NCBI GenBank assembly: GCA_001599755.1
Contig: BCHX01000011.1
Span: forward strand, 1 to 64,000
Source of the DNA: Gliomastix tumulicola
Taxonomy: Eukaryota; Ascomycota; Sordariomycetes; Hypocreales; Bionectriaceae
DNA length: 64,000 nt
Direction of reading: 5' to 3'
Shown here: one piece after another, positions 1 to 12,350 of the stretch
How the letters are laid out: every line of letters starts with the position of its first letter
Position numbering within the stretch: position 1 is the first letter of the stretch
The notes under the pieces: generated by a model
What the model was told of the DNA's origin: nothing
Databases searched by the model: none
The model's input: the letters and a program-made list of their open reading frames with translations, nothing else
Translations under genes and position numbers: made by a program

Positions 1-577
1 GGGGGGGGGGGAGGCGGAGCCCAGACATTAGGTGGGGTGATTGTGAAAGTGTCATCATGAATGTGTCCGAGTGCAGGCTGCTGAAAGACCTTCGCCATGC
101 GAGAGCACGTCCAATCGACCCAATCCCGCGCGCCCGGCCGTACTAAGCGAAGCTGTTCGCAATGTTGGCGTGCGTTGAATCGTCTGCTGATGTCATGTCC
201 TTTGTATTCAACATCGCCCTCTCTAGAAAAGTCAAAGAAGGAGGTGAGGATGTGGCGGTCGTTGACTTTGGTGAGATGATCCAGCACCGTCGCACTAAGC
301 ACGAGTCTCTCCACATTCCGCCAGCCTGTGCAGCCATAGATGCCGAGGCGAGCCCGAGTACCACGACTGAAAGGCCGGGTTTTTTAGAAGCCATGTGCCT
401 GTGCCCTCATGGCGCAGCGTCCGGCGTTTGTAAACTACCACACACCCTTAAAGACCCCCAATCATGCCAGTATTGACCGTGAATGGGTTAGCAGGAAACA
501 GACATTTCGTTCACCGACCCACGCCCTGTTCATGTAAGAATTCAGTGGCAACTTGTTTTGATTCAGCCTCTACCTTC
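1..577. other. No convincing gene at left edge
   Basis: The window opens inside a run of 11 Gs, the first of several long G/C homopolymers. Short overlapping ORFs on both strands have no recognisable domain. The minus reading at 143-394 begins with a hydrophobic stretch that mimics a signal peptide, but nothing else supports it. Confidence 0.4.
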
Positions 578-1897
578 TTAGTCGGGTGACCCTGAAGGGG
601 ACGATACAACACATAGTGACACGAGCGGGGGACGATAGCCTGGAGGACCACGGAATATGCCTTGGAATGTATTGAGATTCTCCTCGCTGCCTATACCCCA
701 GGTCTTCTGCTCGCCCACCAATATGTGGCACCCAAGCATGTACTCATCTGCCGCCAACGGCTCTCCGCTGAGCTTACGCCAGCCCGTGATGTTGTCCAGG
801 TGAAACGCACTTCCCCTGCAGCCGGCCCCATGAGCACGTGTCCGACACAGACCTGCGGCTCTGCCCACCGCAGCGCCAGAATGTTCCGATATCTCCTCTA
901 TTTGGAGCTACACTGCGCCCCCAGCAGCTATCGGATGTCTCCATCGCTGAAGCAATGTCCACGTCGCCATATCTCTACACGTTGTCGGTGCAACCGTCGG
1001 GTCGCGGTAAAGCGCGAGCAGGTCCTCGAGCGCGGTGCTCACGTCGGTGATGATCCCCACCTTCCCATATTGTTGTGTCCAGTTGTGCAGGTGAAGACGC
1101 AAGCGCATGTCATAATTCGTGAAGGGGTATGGCATGGACGAGTCCCACTCGCCCACCTCGTCATACGCCTCACGGTTGACCAGCGTCAGAGAATCGTGCG
1201 CAAGGAATCGATCCGCCCAGCGCTCGCCCGAGTCAAGCGCGCGCCGCAGCTCAGCAAGGCACAGCTCGTACACGGTCTTATACCCGGGCTGGTCCCGCCG
1301 TGGCGTGGCGTCGTTGCCATCCTCGTACGAAAGCACCAGCACGTTCTGAGTTGACCGATAGTAGTGTCGCCAGCCATTCTCCTGAGCTACATGCACGTAG
1401 AAGCTCTGTAACTGTGCAAAGTTCATGAGCACGGGGGCGCGTGCCACGTTCACCCCAAGTTTGGCGAGCTGCGAATAATTGAGATACAACGGGTTTTGTA
1501 ACGTCAGTTTTGCGTCGAGGTTGGCACGATGCAGGCCCGTGTTCTCGATCACGTAGATTTGATCAGCGGGCCAGCCGGCGGTGATATAGCTGACGACGGC
1601 CTGAAGCAGGATGGGCCAGGAGCAAGTGAAGTCGATGAGGAGCGGGGGCGCGTAGTCGAGGCCATAAGTGCGGTGCAGGTCCTTCTTGGGGATGTTCCAT
1701 GCAGGGATCGGCGGGGCTTCAGCGGCGGTCTTCAGGAAAGGGAACGGGTCTTTCACGGGGGGAGGTGTCCCTGTAGGCTCGAAAGGGTAGTTCAGCGTTG
1801 TGTGTGCGCACCGGTGGCTGCCGGCGAACGTAAGGCTGGTTCGGGAAAAGAGCAGGAGGGCGATAAGGAGAAAATGGCAGAGTTGCAGGGAGGCCAT
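578..1897 (-). CDS. Secreted GT-A-like glycosyltransferase (putative)
   Basis: The main exon runs 1897-908 (329 codons). Residues 1-26 form a clear signal peptide (hydrophobic core LLIALLLFS, cleavage near FAG-SH), placing the protein in the secretory pathway or outside the cell. The rest resembles a fungal family with a nucleotide-sugar transferase (GT-A) fold: a strand-like segment ending DQIYVIENTG near residue 117, a VLVLSYEDG motif, HDSLTLVNREAYDEVGEWD near 245, and a TNYDMRLRLH segment that may supply the Asp/metal site. The exon stops at AAGGAV, which is probably not the true C-terminus. A coding-like segment at about 868-578 (ITGWRKLSGEPLAADEY) looks like a following exon after an intron of about 90 nt beginning GTGTAG, a weak donor. 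The acceptor sugar is unknown. The start is chosen because it gives the signal peptide. The family is likely; the 3' structure is uncertain. Confidence 0.6.
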
Positions 1898-3552
1898 GGT
1901 GATGATAAGCGTAGGATGGCTGAGGATTGGGCTGCCGTGAAGGGGGAAATAGCGAGAGTCAGTGCATGTCCGTCAGGATTGAACAGGCCGAGGGAGTCAT
2001 GAAGTACGATTCGAACACGACATCGAGATGACGCAAACGAGATCGTGGCTGGAGGCTGGACTGTGGAATTCAAAACCGATGTTTTAGGCTCCTCGATGGA
2101 ATGGAGACGGAGTGATGGACCTTCCTTCCTGAGAAAAACCGATGGGGCTAGCCCTTCAATGCCGCTACATCTGCTAGGACTGGGTCTGGGATGTGGAAGG
2201 GAGTGACTGGAACTAGAGGGTCCTTCGAACCATAATAGAAACCGCAGCTAAGGACTCAGTTTGCCGACCAACTTACCGAGACAATAACTAGGATTTTCAC
2301 TGAAGCTCAACCTCGGTCTAATAATATCGAGGATTCTTACTGTAATGGATTGGGGCTAACGGTTTGCTGTCTGGCTAGGTAGATGCCGTGCATCGTGGCC
2401 GTGTTGAGCCACCCGGTCAATGTTTTCCCCTCGAGTTCAATATGAATAGAGCCGACAAGCTACCCGTTTGGATGGAGCAGAGAGAGCGCTATTGGGTAGG
2501 TAGTCAATTGGCGTTGTAATGCATGATGAATTTTGAACATGCTACACAGCCGGCTAGTATTTATTCTCTTTTGGGGGCCTGGACCTGGCCCTGGGGCCAC
2601 TGCCCATGGAAGTAAGACGACAAGGTGTCCCGCGTAAGATGGGCGGCAACCTTGGGGTCGGGGAAAACGATCATGATAATACCAAAGGAGACGCCATAGC
2701 TTTCCCTATCCGTCTGGAATACCTCGTCACCATCGTCCCCAAGGTCGACGCTTTCGGTGAATGCGTCAGCATAGGTATCGATCCACTCAATAGGTAACCC
2801 TGTTCCTGAGTCACTGTCGCCAGTCTCAGAATCCTCACTCGTGTCTTCTGCGCTGCGCCACGGTCAGCTCCCCGCCATGCATCCCTGTCACCCTTGTGCA
2901 CCTCTCTCTATGGCTGGGTGTGTCGTCGTACCATTATAGATAGTTATGCTCAAGACCTGCGATTTTTGCGCGTGATGAGGCTCTCCCAAGCAAGTCTCAG
3001 CTTTCGCGCGGTTACGGCAGGCCCTTGAAATGGCCTCCTCACCTCCTCTTGCACTGTCGTCACGATTTGCTGCATGGCTCAGGACGAAGAGGCGCGACAG
3101 GGCCAAATTTTCCCAGCGGTTAGGACCTCTCCTGGCTGTCGCCGAGCTGTGTTCGTCAGCAATCCACAGGTTCTGGCCCTGCGGGCGCGCACTGGACCCG
3201 ACCTCGACCTCATGCACGTCTACGCCTCCGAACCAACTTGGACGCAGATGCCCCAGCTCTCCGTATGCCTTCCATTCGCTCATCGTACGCCGCGGGGCGC
3301 CAGGGCAAACGTGCCGACCACGAACGCAAGGCAGGGGGGACTTCAAGACGACCTACAGCGATTCGCAGACGATCTCCAGAATTCGTGCAGTCCTCCTCCG
3401 GCCCATCTCATAATCCTCCTCCCATGGACGCCTCCCAGCGTGCTGAGGCGATGCGCCACCCACCAACAGGACCCGCAGGCGCGCTGCCCATTTGACGCCC
3501 AATGATAGCAGCTCCCTACGCCGAGACAGGTTTCTCTTTCCGGCACCCAGAA
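1898..3552. other. Intergenic region without supported gene
   Basis: About 1.65 kb upstream of the glycosyltransferase-like gene. Overlapping ORFs occur on both strands at 2.9-3.5 kb (for example 3346-2888, minus), but they overlap one another, carry no family motif and have no credible splice sites. Nothing else is seen. Confidence 0.4.
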
Positions 3553-3964
3553 TGACCGACATCACCAACCGACGACAAGTCCGTACCATGGAGGAGTTGC
3601 CACGCCTCTATGGTAAGTCGGCCTTGCTCTGGGGATCACAAAGCCTCAAGCCCCATGGTCTTTTCAGCACACCCCGCATGGAGCTAATTTCCCACCAGAC
3701 TTCATGATCGTGTACACCTCGTCTATCGAAGCTCCAGCCTCTCCAGCATTCAACGGCCACTCCGCCAGGGTGGGCATCTCAGCACATCAGACGTGTACGG
3801 TGGGACCACAGGATATCGCCTCCAAGTGGGCTCTGTGGCGTGGAACGTCCATGCTGTCACACATCAGAACGCCATGTCACATGATCATAAAGCCCTCCCG
3901 GCCGCGAGCAGAGAGGCGGGGCGAACGCCTGACATCGGCCATTTGTTTTGGTCCGCTACTTTGA
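3553..3964 (+). CDS. Possible small two-exon gene, unknown
   Basis: Low-confidence model. An ATG at 3553 opens a short exon ending LPRLY, followed by a good donor GTAAGT at 3613. A branch-like GAGCTAAT and a CAG acceptor follow at 3698, giving an 86-nt phase-1 intron. The second exon (3699-3964) continues in frame (DFMIVYTSSIEAPASP near the junction) to TGA, for about 108 residues in all. The composition is unremarkable and I recognise no domain. The competing 200-codon reading at 3793-4395 in another frame cannot be excluded. The splice signals are the only positive evidence. Confidence 0.22.
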
Positions 3965-4610
3965 GACCATGCAAGTGCTACTGTCCAGAGAAGCGCTTCA
4001 TCTCGACTGTCCTGTGTATTGTAAGCCAGAGTACAACCACGGTTAGGCCAACCGCGGCAATACTTGGGCACGTCCACCTCGAGATGCTAACCCTTGGCGT
4101 CCATTTCTGGAGCATCAAGTTCCAGCTTGACCAAGCCACATTGCTTGGAGTAGATCCAAACACAACAGCAAGCTGCTCCATCAACATTGCGAGCACTTTT
4201 TGCAGCTACGGATGCACACTCCCCCTAAGTCAGTTTGACCACTTCTTACCGAAGGAGCCCTCCGCGGTCGGCCATGCGCAGTTCTGTGAGACAGTATTGG
4301 GCATTAACCACCGGCGGGGATGTGGCCAACCTCTCGCCTGCTCTAGGCGTGATGTGTCGAGGAGAGGAATGCGACGCTGGGCAAACGGCTGGTGAAGTAT
4401 TGTGTCCCACCAATTCCATCAAGCTTTGACTGGCCTTGACCAACGCCCTGGCGCCATCTTTCATCCAGTTCAGCTCGTGCTTGTCGGAAAGCGCAAGTAT
4501 TTGATAGCCCATGGACCAATATATCCAACCATTTAAGACGTTGGTAACCGCGCGTCTCTCGCACCACCTGACCCAGCCGCCAACCCTTATACACCCAAGG
4601 CTAACCCAGC

Positions 4611-5412
4611 ATGATGACCTCTACCTCCCCCAACAGCCAGTCCTGGAGTGGTCTAGAGCACGGCTCGGAGTTTCGAATCAAGGATGTTGAGGAGATCAGA
4701 GACGATAGATCGGACAATTCCTTCGAGGAACTCTCGCGCATTGTCGAGGAAGCAAAGAGCCGCCTAGTCGACCCCGCAGGTGAGCAGGCCCGGCTACCTT
4801 ATATTTTAGGCTGTGACATTCATGTGTTACCAGATGCCGAGTCTAAAATCGAACCGGAGCAGCCCGAGAGAGATGAATCATCTTTTGTGGCCGGCACACT
4901 GACCAAGGGGGCTTCCTCAGCTTCCAGGGAGAGTAGCATATCTGTAAAAGGCCAAAGTCCGGCGACGGGGACCTCGTTGGCAGATCCAAATAGTGTTGTC
5001 GGTCGTACTAATCTCACTCGACCACCGACTCCGCGTCTTCTCGATGAACGCTTCGCAATACGCCATAATATCGCGACCAGATCTAAGCAAAGCAAATTGC
5101 TCAAGCCTGTCCTCGACCGAGCATGCAAACAGAATATCCGGACAAAGTCACGTACATCCCCAGCAGCTGCTAGGTCGATGGCGCCACCGCCTGTTTTGTC
5201 TAAAGTGCGGGGTGCTGGGACTCGGGTAAGCAAGTCTGGAAGTAACAGCACATGAGGTCTGATCCCTGGCAATATGGCGGGGAAAACAAAATTTACCTCC
5301 TCGCAAGCTCGATGGGACGTACCTTGTGGGCTTATGGGAGGATGGCACTGCTTCGTATCGAGAAGGAACATCTTCGATTAGAATATGGGTCTCCGAGGCA
5401 CTAGCATTGTGA
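4611..5412 (+). CDS. Hypothetical Ser/Thr-rich protein, multi-exon
   Basis: The open frame starts at 4611 and encodes a polar Ser/Thr/Glu-rich protein of no family I recognise. Residues 20-50 are acidic and likely helical (EELSRIVEEAKSRL). Two introns are visible. The first, 4780-4833, is 54 nt, has a GTGAGC donor and CAG acceptor, and is in phase 1; its length is a multiple of three and it has no stop, so retention would keep the frame. The second starts at a GTAAGC donor (5226) and probably ends at 5307; the last exon then reads YLVGLWEDGTASY and stops at 5412. Without the second splice the protein would end at 5255. The middle region contains RPPTPRLLDERFA and a basic C-terminal tract (KQSKLLKPVLDRACKQN) that could bind nucleic acid, which is inference only. 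The neighbouring genes give no functional clue. Confidence 0.45.
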
Positions 5413-6831
5413 TTCACGGATCCAAAGCCATCAGGAGTGACTTCTACGTTGGCATGGCCGTCCAACAAGAAAAGACTGATGAGTTGACAAGGACTCGTGG
5501 ACCCGGGACGTATGGAGAAAGCTTAGGCATTCGGGCTACTTGATACTCCGTATGTGGACAACGTCTTTTAAACCATGAATTTTCCACCCTACGTGAAGCC
5601 CGGTTCACAGCGTAGGCAAGATTGAGGTTTAGTTTTTGGTGTAGGTCTTCTTTTGTTTGCAGTAGGGACCCGACATGCTCCTCGCTCTCGAGTTAGTGTA
5701 TGTCACGGGCGTGGCTTCCAGCAAGTGCTACTCGGGGTTCTACCAATGCACGCTACGATCTTGAGGACTTTTAGGCTCATGCCTAAGTCAGCTCGTCAGA
5801 AAGGCACTGTAGGGTACCAGACACTAGAAGCACAGAGATATCGAGTGATTGGTATTTGCCATCCTGGTACGCCTTGCTTGGTGGGCGAGGTGTGCCCTCT
5901 TCAGTGAGACTGGCAGGCAACCATTCTAGGCTGATGGGCCGGGCGAGCCGACAGTATTCCTTCCACTGCTGGCCTGGACGGCGCGGTGAACAGCTGCTAA
6001 CTGCTTCAAATGGCAGGCCGTGTGCGGAGCTCCATCGCCGGCCGCATGATCCATTTCTTGCCAGAGGCCGCTTCCGTTAAATTAAGCCGTTTGTTTTAAC
6101 CTGGGTATAGCTGTCGGCTTTCCGTCGGATCACTCGCTTCTGCCGACACGCCAAAGGTAGGCAGACTCTAACCATGATATCATAGTGGTCTGCGACCCCG
6201 TCTCCCTACCTTCTTCCTCACCGACTCCCTTCGATCTGGACACCCAGGCCATACCTGCGATCCGAACATCATACCCATAGAAACCGTCCGCGGCATGACG
6301 ACTGAGTCGCCTAGAACAAGCTCGATATACTGTTTGAAGGGAGAAAGTATTGACTTCATGATAGAGTCAATCGGGCTTCTAACTGGATTGATGCACTATT
6401 ACTGAAATCTCTGTATTTGGCGACGTCTTGCCGCTCGCCACTCGTATCTAAAAATGCACAGAGAAGATATGTACGTTTCTACTATAACAGCCGCTTAAAA
6501 TGAAATTTGCATGTCTAACATCATCTATCCCCAAGCACTAATCGACGTCCCGGCAAACACACATCGCCATTGCTCAGTCGCCGGATAGCGCGCACCGAAA
6601 TTCCAAGACACCACAGCGATGTGAACGCTCCCGCAGTTGTAATAAAGAAGAAGCTAAAGGAAAAAGAACAAAGAGGGAAAGCTAGCACATGAGGGAGAGA
6701 ACGACATTGGCGAGGTGACAGGTTAAGTGGGTGCTGCTATTCAACACCTGTCATGAGCAGGGAGCTAGCGCTGTTCCGCCTTTGCATAGCGAATGGCGAT
6801 CTCTACCCTTGACGGTGCCGAACGCGGAGCA
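5413..6831. other. Intergenic region; 3' side of Ca2+-ATPase gene
   Basis: No supported gene. The stretch next to 6832 (about 6640-6780) is purine-rich on the plus strand and is presumably the 3' untranslated region of the minus-strand ATPase gene. Short ORFs at 5653-6080 have no motifs. Confidence 0.35.
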
Positions 6832-9800
6832 CTAAGGCTCGGGCTCGGGCTCGGAGGCGATGATAGCAGGGATGTTAGGAGTCTTGGGAGAGTTGGGAGA
6901 TCCAGCGGATCCGGGCTTCTCGTTGAAGGGTTCAGCCGCGTTCTCGGTGGTAGAGTCGTCCTTCTCGCCGGTCTCCTCGTCGTCGCCCTTCTTCGACTTC
7001 TTGAACAGGCGGAAGAAGGCCTTGAAGAGACGACCAAAGGTGGCGTTCCAGGCCTTGCCAGCAGCGTTGTACGCGATGACAAAAGGCTTTCCGACAACCC
7101 CGGCGATAGCGGCGAACCACTCATCAGGGAAGAGACGGACAAGCACAGCCCAGGGGAGACAGACCAGCGCGGTGACGACGGAGATGGCCCACTGGGTGCC
7201 GGTCAGGCCACCGGGCACAATCTGGAAGGCACGAGAGCCAACATAGATGATCAGCACCTGGAGGCCAACCATGAGGATGTTGATGAAGATGAAGAACTGG
7301 TTGCGGTGGACGCCCTCGAAGATGTTGAACTTGTTGTCCAGACGTCTGTTGTTGAACTCGTTGAAGATCTGCATCCAGACAAAGGTGTTGAAAATGATGG
7401 TGTCGAGCTGGAGCGACTCGTCTTCAATGCGCTTGTCGTATCCAAAGATGGCAGGTCCAGCAAAATACAAAACGAGGGTGACAACGAGCTGGAAGATGGA
7501 CTGTCCGATGATCATCTTCCACATGTTGATGGTGATGAGGGGCGCCTTCTTGCCCTGAGGGGGGCGATCGAGGATCTTCTCGGTCGGGGGATCGGTAGCA
7601 AGGGCGAGAGCAGCAAATGTGTCCATGATGAGGTTGACCCAGAGGAGCTGGACCGCCTTCAGCACGGGAATCATGTCCGGGTGGTAGACAGCCGTGATGA
7701 ATGCGAGAAGAACAGCCGTGATGTTGACCGTAATTTGGAACTAAGAGAGCGGTTAACGTTAGTACGAAGCTGATCTAGTCAGATGGTTAGGAATTTCCTT
7801 ACCTGCAAGAACTTCTGGACGGCGTCGTTGACCGCACGACCCCATTTAAGGGCAGTGATGATCGAAGCGAAGTTATCGTCCATCAGCACAATAGCAGAAG
7901 CCTCCTTGGCAACCTCAGTGCCCGAAATTCCCATAGAGAAACCAACATCACCAGCCTTCAGGGCGGGAGCATCGTTGGTGCCGTCACCGGTAACAGCAAC
8001 AGTCTCACCGAGCTCCTTCAACTTGGTAACTAGGATTCGCTTGTCCTCAGGCGACGATCGGGCAAGAACCTGCAAATTGGGCAGAATCTCCTTGAACTCG
8101 GCCTCCGAGAGCTTTCTGAACTTGGGTCCCTCCATGACAATGCCGCCCTCAGTGTAGATACCACATTCCTTGGCGATGGCTCGTGCAGTGATCATGTTGT
8201 CACCAGTGACCATGCGAGTCTTAACACCGGCGTGCTTAGCCTTGGCAACAGCTTCAGGGACACCCGGACGAACAGGATCCTGAATACCGACGAGGCCAAA
8301 GAACGTCAGGTCCTTGAGCAGAGAAGCAAAGTCGGCATGACCCTCCTCGACCTCGGCGTGAGCCGGGGGCCAAGACTCGAAATCCTTGTAGACGAGACCA
8401 ATGGTACGCAGAGACTGGGAAGCATACTTGTCAATGGTGGTTCGGATCGACTTGCGCTCCTCGCTGCTTAGCGGTGCCTCGGTGAGGTCATCGAGATTAG
8501 CCTCGGCCGAACAGTAGTTGAGCAGGATTTCGGAGGCACCCTTGACGAGGAGGCGGTAGCCAGAACCATCCTTGAGCCTGATGCAGGCACCCATGCACTT
8601 CTTCTTTGAATCGAAAGGGAACATCTGGATGACTTCCTCGTTGGCACGGGTCTGCGCGAGCACCTGCATGCCGAGATGATCATGGGCGAGCTGGAGAAGG
8701 GCCGTTTCCGTCTTGGATCCAATGAATGTCGTCTGACCATTGTCCTCGCCCTCAAAGGCAGTCGAGTTGATAGCCACAGACTGGATGATGGCCTGCTTTG
8801 CCTGCTGCGATAGGGATGCGGCCCACTGAGCCATACTTGTCTCATCAGACTTCTCAGCTTCGGATTTGCTGAAGTTGACGTTGCCAAAAGTACCAGCAAC
8901 GACCGTCATGCGATTCGTAGTGAGAGTACCAGTCTTATCGGAGCAGATAGTAGTGGCGTTTCCCATGGTCTCGCAGGCACGCAACACTCGCACCAAGTTG
9001 TTCTCCTTGAGCATCCTCTTCGTAGCAAAAGCCAGAGCAAGAGTGACGGCAAGAGGCAGACCTTCGGGGACCGCAACGACGATGATGGTAATGGCGACGA
9101 TGAGGATGTCCATGAAAGACGAGGCCTTCTCGGTCGGAGTACGGTTGTCGTCGGAGAGGTTGGCGAGGAAGCGGAACAACAAAACGAAGAAGAGGAGACC
9201 AGCCGCGCTGGAGCCGAGCTTGGCGATGGCGAGGGCAAGACCCTCGAGCTTCTTCTGCAGAGGTGTCGACTCAACATCAGTGCGAACTGACATCATGATC
9301 TTGCCGAAAGAGCTATTCTCGCCGACCGAAGTCGCAACAAACGTGCCCATACCCTCAAGAACCTTGGCGCCGGAGATGATGAAGGGATCCAGTTCGGACT
9401 TGGTCTGTCCCAGTTCCAAGGCCCTCATAACCTGATCGCCACCCGTCTTTTTGAGCGCGTCAGACTCGCCAGTTGCCGACGACTCGTCGCACTTGAGGTC
9501 GTGGCCATCGATGAAGACACCGTCGACAGGAACCAGATCACCAGGCTCGAGATGTAGAACATCGCCAACCAGGATCTCGTGGACATCGATCATGAACGAC
9601 TTTCCAGAGCGAATAACCTTGATTTCGCGGTCCTCCTTCTTGGCGTTCAGCTTCACAAAAGCACGTTCCTTCTGCCAGTCGTTGACCGACGCAACACCCG
9701 TCACAATAATAATAGCCACGCAAATAGCAACACCTTCAACCCAGTCGACGGGCATAGGCTCATCGGGCGGGTGATCCACACCGAGGGTCTCGTATAAGCC

Positions 9801-10424
9801 CAGAGCGAGCGAAATAACGGCAGCGATAGTAAGCAAGATCAGTACCTTGTCGTTATAGGCATTCCACATCAGCCTCAAGAACGATGTAGGCTTTTTCGGG
9901 GGCAGCACATTGCGTCTGAATACGCGGATACGGTCAGCGAAAGGCTCCGACGACGATGATGACGGTGACGCCGCCGGTGGCTGAGCCGATTCGCCCGTCG
10001 CGGGACGTGCTGACACGGCTTCGTCGAAGGATACATTGGCGGGTGCGGAGGTTTCGTCTATTGAGAGTCCGGCGTGGACATTTGTCTGTAATCCCCGTTC
10101 GATGCCTCGCAGGCCGCCTAATGCTCGAAACGCGGACAATGATTTCGGATTCAGGAGTTTGTTGAGCTGGCCTGGCGAGAAGGCGTAAGGATTTCTCTCG
10201 ACCACGAAGTCGCTTTCTGTACCCGGATCGGGTCGGAGGGCCATCTCGGGGTCTTCAAGCACACTGGAAGCCGTGCTGGCCGCTGCGGGCGTGAGGAAGG
10301 GGTTTGAGGCATTTGAGACATATGAGGCCACAGCGCTGGTGCGGCTTGAGGCTTGTGTCCTGCCTGCAGCTAGCTCAGGGGTTGGCAGGCCGTTGTCAGT
10401 CGGGTTTGATGCCATGCTGGGCAA
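6832..10424 (-). CDS. P-type Ca2+-ATPase, Pmc1/PMCA type
   Basis: ATP-driven Ca2+ pump of the P2B class, which in fungi works at the vacuole (Pmc1, NCA-2/NCA-3) or plasma membrane to clear cytosolic Ca2+. Exon 1 runs 10424-7803 and exon 2 runs 7740-6832. The 62-nt intron (7802-7741) has a GTAAGG donor, a branch-like TACTAAC and a TAG acceptor. The spliced product is about 1176 residues, normal for the family. Visible motifs are the actuator TGES near residue 318, PEGLPLAV near 453, the phosphorylation motif DKTGTLT with Asp near 496, KGASE, MVTGDN and GDGTNDAPALK in the P domain. Near the splice junction come FQITVN and WVNLIMDTFAALALATDPPT, typical of TM5-TM6. Residues 1-160 form a Ser/Pro/Ala-rich cytosolic tail. 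The C-terminus is acidic and ends in an EP repeat. An alternative start is Met4. The gene looks fully intact, unlike many in this window. Confidence 0.95.
7741..7802 (-). other. Spliceosomal intron in the Ca2+-ATPase gene
   Basis: 62-nt phase-0 intron with GTAAGG donor, TACTAAC branch-like sequence and CTCTTAG acceptor. It joins VQKFLQ to FQITVN inside a conserved transmembrane segment, which confirms the splice. Confidence 0.9.
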
Positions 10425-11801
10425 ACGGGCTAAGTCGAAGGTCGATAGGCCCAGTTCGGGCTAAGAGCAGAACTGATAGATTGTGAGCGATGAATCGGAT
10501 TGTGTGGCGCCTCTGGGAGCCAGCAAAGTGAGTACTCGAGCGGTGCGAACGGCCAACTATTATAGTTCGTAGGCTGTCCAGCGAGGATGCTTTTGGGCTG
10601 TGTCGGAGGCATGGCGTGAGGGAGCTAATGGAGATCCTGCCACATGATAGGCAGACCGGTGGCGGTGCATAGAATGCATCGCCAGCCTTGAGTCTGCCTG
10701 ACGAGCAGGAGCAGACCCAGGATGACCGAGCATGTGGCCGGTGGAGGAGGCTTCGGCATCGCAATGGGGGGGCGGAACAACGCGGTCCGTCCACCGCTTG
10801 TCGCATAGTTGCGAGTTACAGGTCCTGCGCCTCATACGTTGCGACCGGATCAGTGACTAACATCACTCATCTCACGCACCGCAAGCGTCAGACAGCGCGA
10901 GGCGGCTGTGTCACTAGACCCCCATGTTCTCGCGTCTAGTGCCCGTGAGCCGTGGCAAGCCCACCCATGTTTATTAGATCAACGCCCACTGCACCAGGCG
11001 CTCAGTGTACGCGCTATCCATAGCCCTTCCTGCGTCTCCTATCTTCTGATTAGCCCAGAAGCGGGATCCGGGGCGCAGAACAAGACCCAGGCGCCGTGCG
11101 CATGGTTCAGAGCGTGCTCGGGTGACCGGCTTATTTTGCAGCGGAATCATGTTTACTCCACTATATACACCTTCCGCCGCCGCCCAGGTCCCTAGCCTCA
11201 CGCGACCCACCTGTGGACGACAACTCCTATCTCAAGGCACTGCTAGGCAAGTCTGGCATTGCATACCCAAACTTAGGAAATTCTGCGAGAAGACTCCTGA
11301 TACCAAAGAAAGAGAGGGTCGCAGCACAGTGGAACTAGGAGAAGAAAGACTCGTTCGGCAGGGATCCTTAGGACGCCGAGGCTAGCTACGAGTTTAGTGA
11401 CGGAGCATTTCAGCATGATTCGTGTGCTGGATACGACGAAGTATGTCGTAGGTGGAAATAAAGCGGGCACGCGCGGCACAAGCACAACACGCAGCATAGT
11501 GCTAGGAGCAACACGGAAGGCACAAGGCCTGTGGTCCTTTGCGCCAGAAAGCACCACGCTGACAGCTTGCCGAGACCGTACCAGCTCCCTCTCCAGCGCG
11601 AGAGACTAGAGTTTCCTCAGCCTCGATGAAGGCACTTCAGTGGCTGTGGGCCTTTTTACATATCACTAGTGGCACATGAGGTCTCTTCATTGCGCGCTTT
11701 TTTCGTATCGGGGGCCGGGGCCGTGGCCATATGTAGCCGAGCTTGCGTACGCAACCAACCCCGGTGTTTGTCGACAACAGAACCAACACTTCATGGGTTA
11801 G
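10425..11801. other. Upstream region of Ca2+-ATPase; no gene seen
   Basis: This includes the likely promoter of the ATPase gene, which is transcribed leftward from about 10.4 kb. I see no clear TATA box or operator. Further right only short overlapping ORFs are present. Confidence 0.35.
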
Positions 11802-11874
11802 CTAAATCACTCGCAACTACTGTTCGCCTGCTCATTGCGTACACTCGTTGGGTATGAGCACGTCATACGACCCA
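11802..11874. repeat. Short dispersed repeat, copy a
   Basis: About 70 bp, related by eye to 12271-12350 and 13595-13690. Shared landmarks are an AATCACYCG block and CTCATTGSSTACACTCG, followed by a CGTACGRCCCA-like end. The copies are diverged, so this is an old local repeat. Confidence 0.4.
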
Positions 11875-12008
11875 GACAGACCGTCGCAGCAACACAAAGC
11901 GATGCTAGGATCGCCACACTCTCCCTGCCAAGGTGCTGTTGAAGTTCTGCCCTGCAAGTAACTATCCGCGGACTCTTCCAGTCACAGCCCACAACAGGCT
12001 GACGATGT

Positions 12009-12102
12009 GGGCTAACATCTTCGAGGGCATGAGAATCACGGTCAAGGTGAGAGAAGGGCTAACATCTTCGAGGGCATGAGAATCACGGTCAAGGTGAGAG
12101 AA
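12009..12102. repeat. Perfect 47-bp tandem duplication
   Basis: Two identical 47-bp units (12009-12055 and 12056-12102), each beginning GGGCTAACATCTTCG. The identity implies a recent slippage or duplication event in otherwise gene-free sequence. No coding role is seen. Confidence 0.95.
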
Positions 12103-12270
12103 GGAGTCCACTCTAAGCTTCGTAGAGGCTTGGAGCGGGCGCTACATCCACTGCTTCCACTATCTTAGGGTGGTCAGCCTGAATGAGGCGTTGTTCCTAG
12201 GTCAAACGTCCTAGATAGCCCCTTTCGGCAGAGCTTGACAAGAAGCTGACGTCCACCGTGTGGCGTATTC

Positions 12271-12350
12271 GAATCACCCGTGACCTATGAAACGGTGCTT
12301 GGGGGTGTATTTTTACTGCTGCTCATTGGCTACGAGCGCTCTGTGCGAAC
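12271..12350. repeat. Short dispersed repeat, copy b
   Basis: Related to 11802-11874 and 13595-13690. It shares AATCACCCGTG, GTGCTTGG and CTCATTGGCTAC blocks with copy c in the same order and orientation. Confidence 0.45.

Noticed and set aside
1..11. Chromosome end or telomere at the left edge
   Set aside because: A pure G run without TTAGGG-type repeats; it matches the other internal homopolymers.
143..394. Minus-strand small secreted protein candidate
   Set aside because: Only a hydrophobic start; no conserved feature, promoter or further support, and it overlaps a plus ORF of equal quality.
2888..3505. Overlapping ORFs on both strands with charged composition
   Set aside because: Mutually exclusive frames, no motifs and no splice sites.
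3793..4395. 200-codon plus-strand ORF
   Set aside because: No recognisable motif; it competes with the spliced model at 3553-3964 and neither can be proved.
6793..7773. Long plus-strand ORF of 326 codons
   Set aside because: It is the antisense shadow of the Ca2+-ATPase exon 2 and has no motif of its own.
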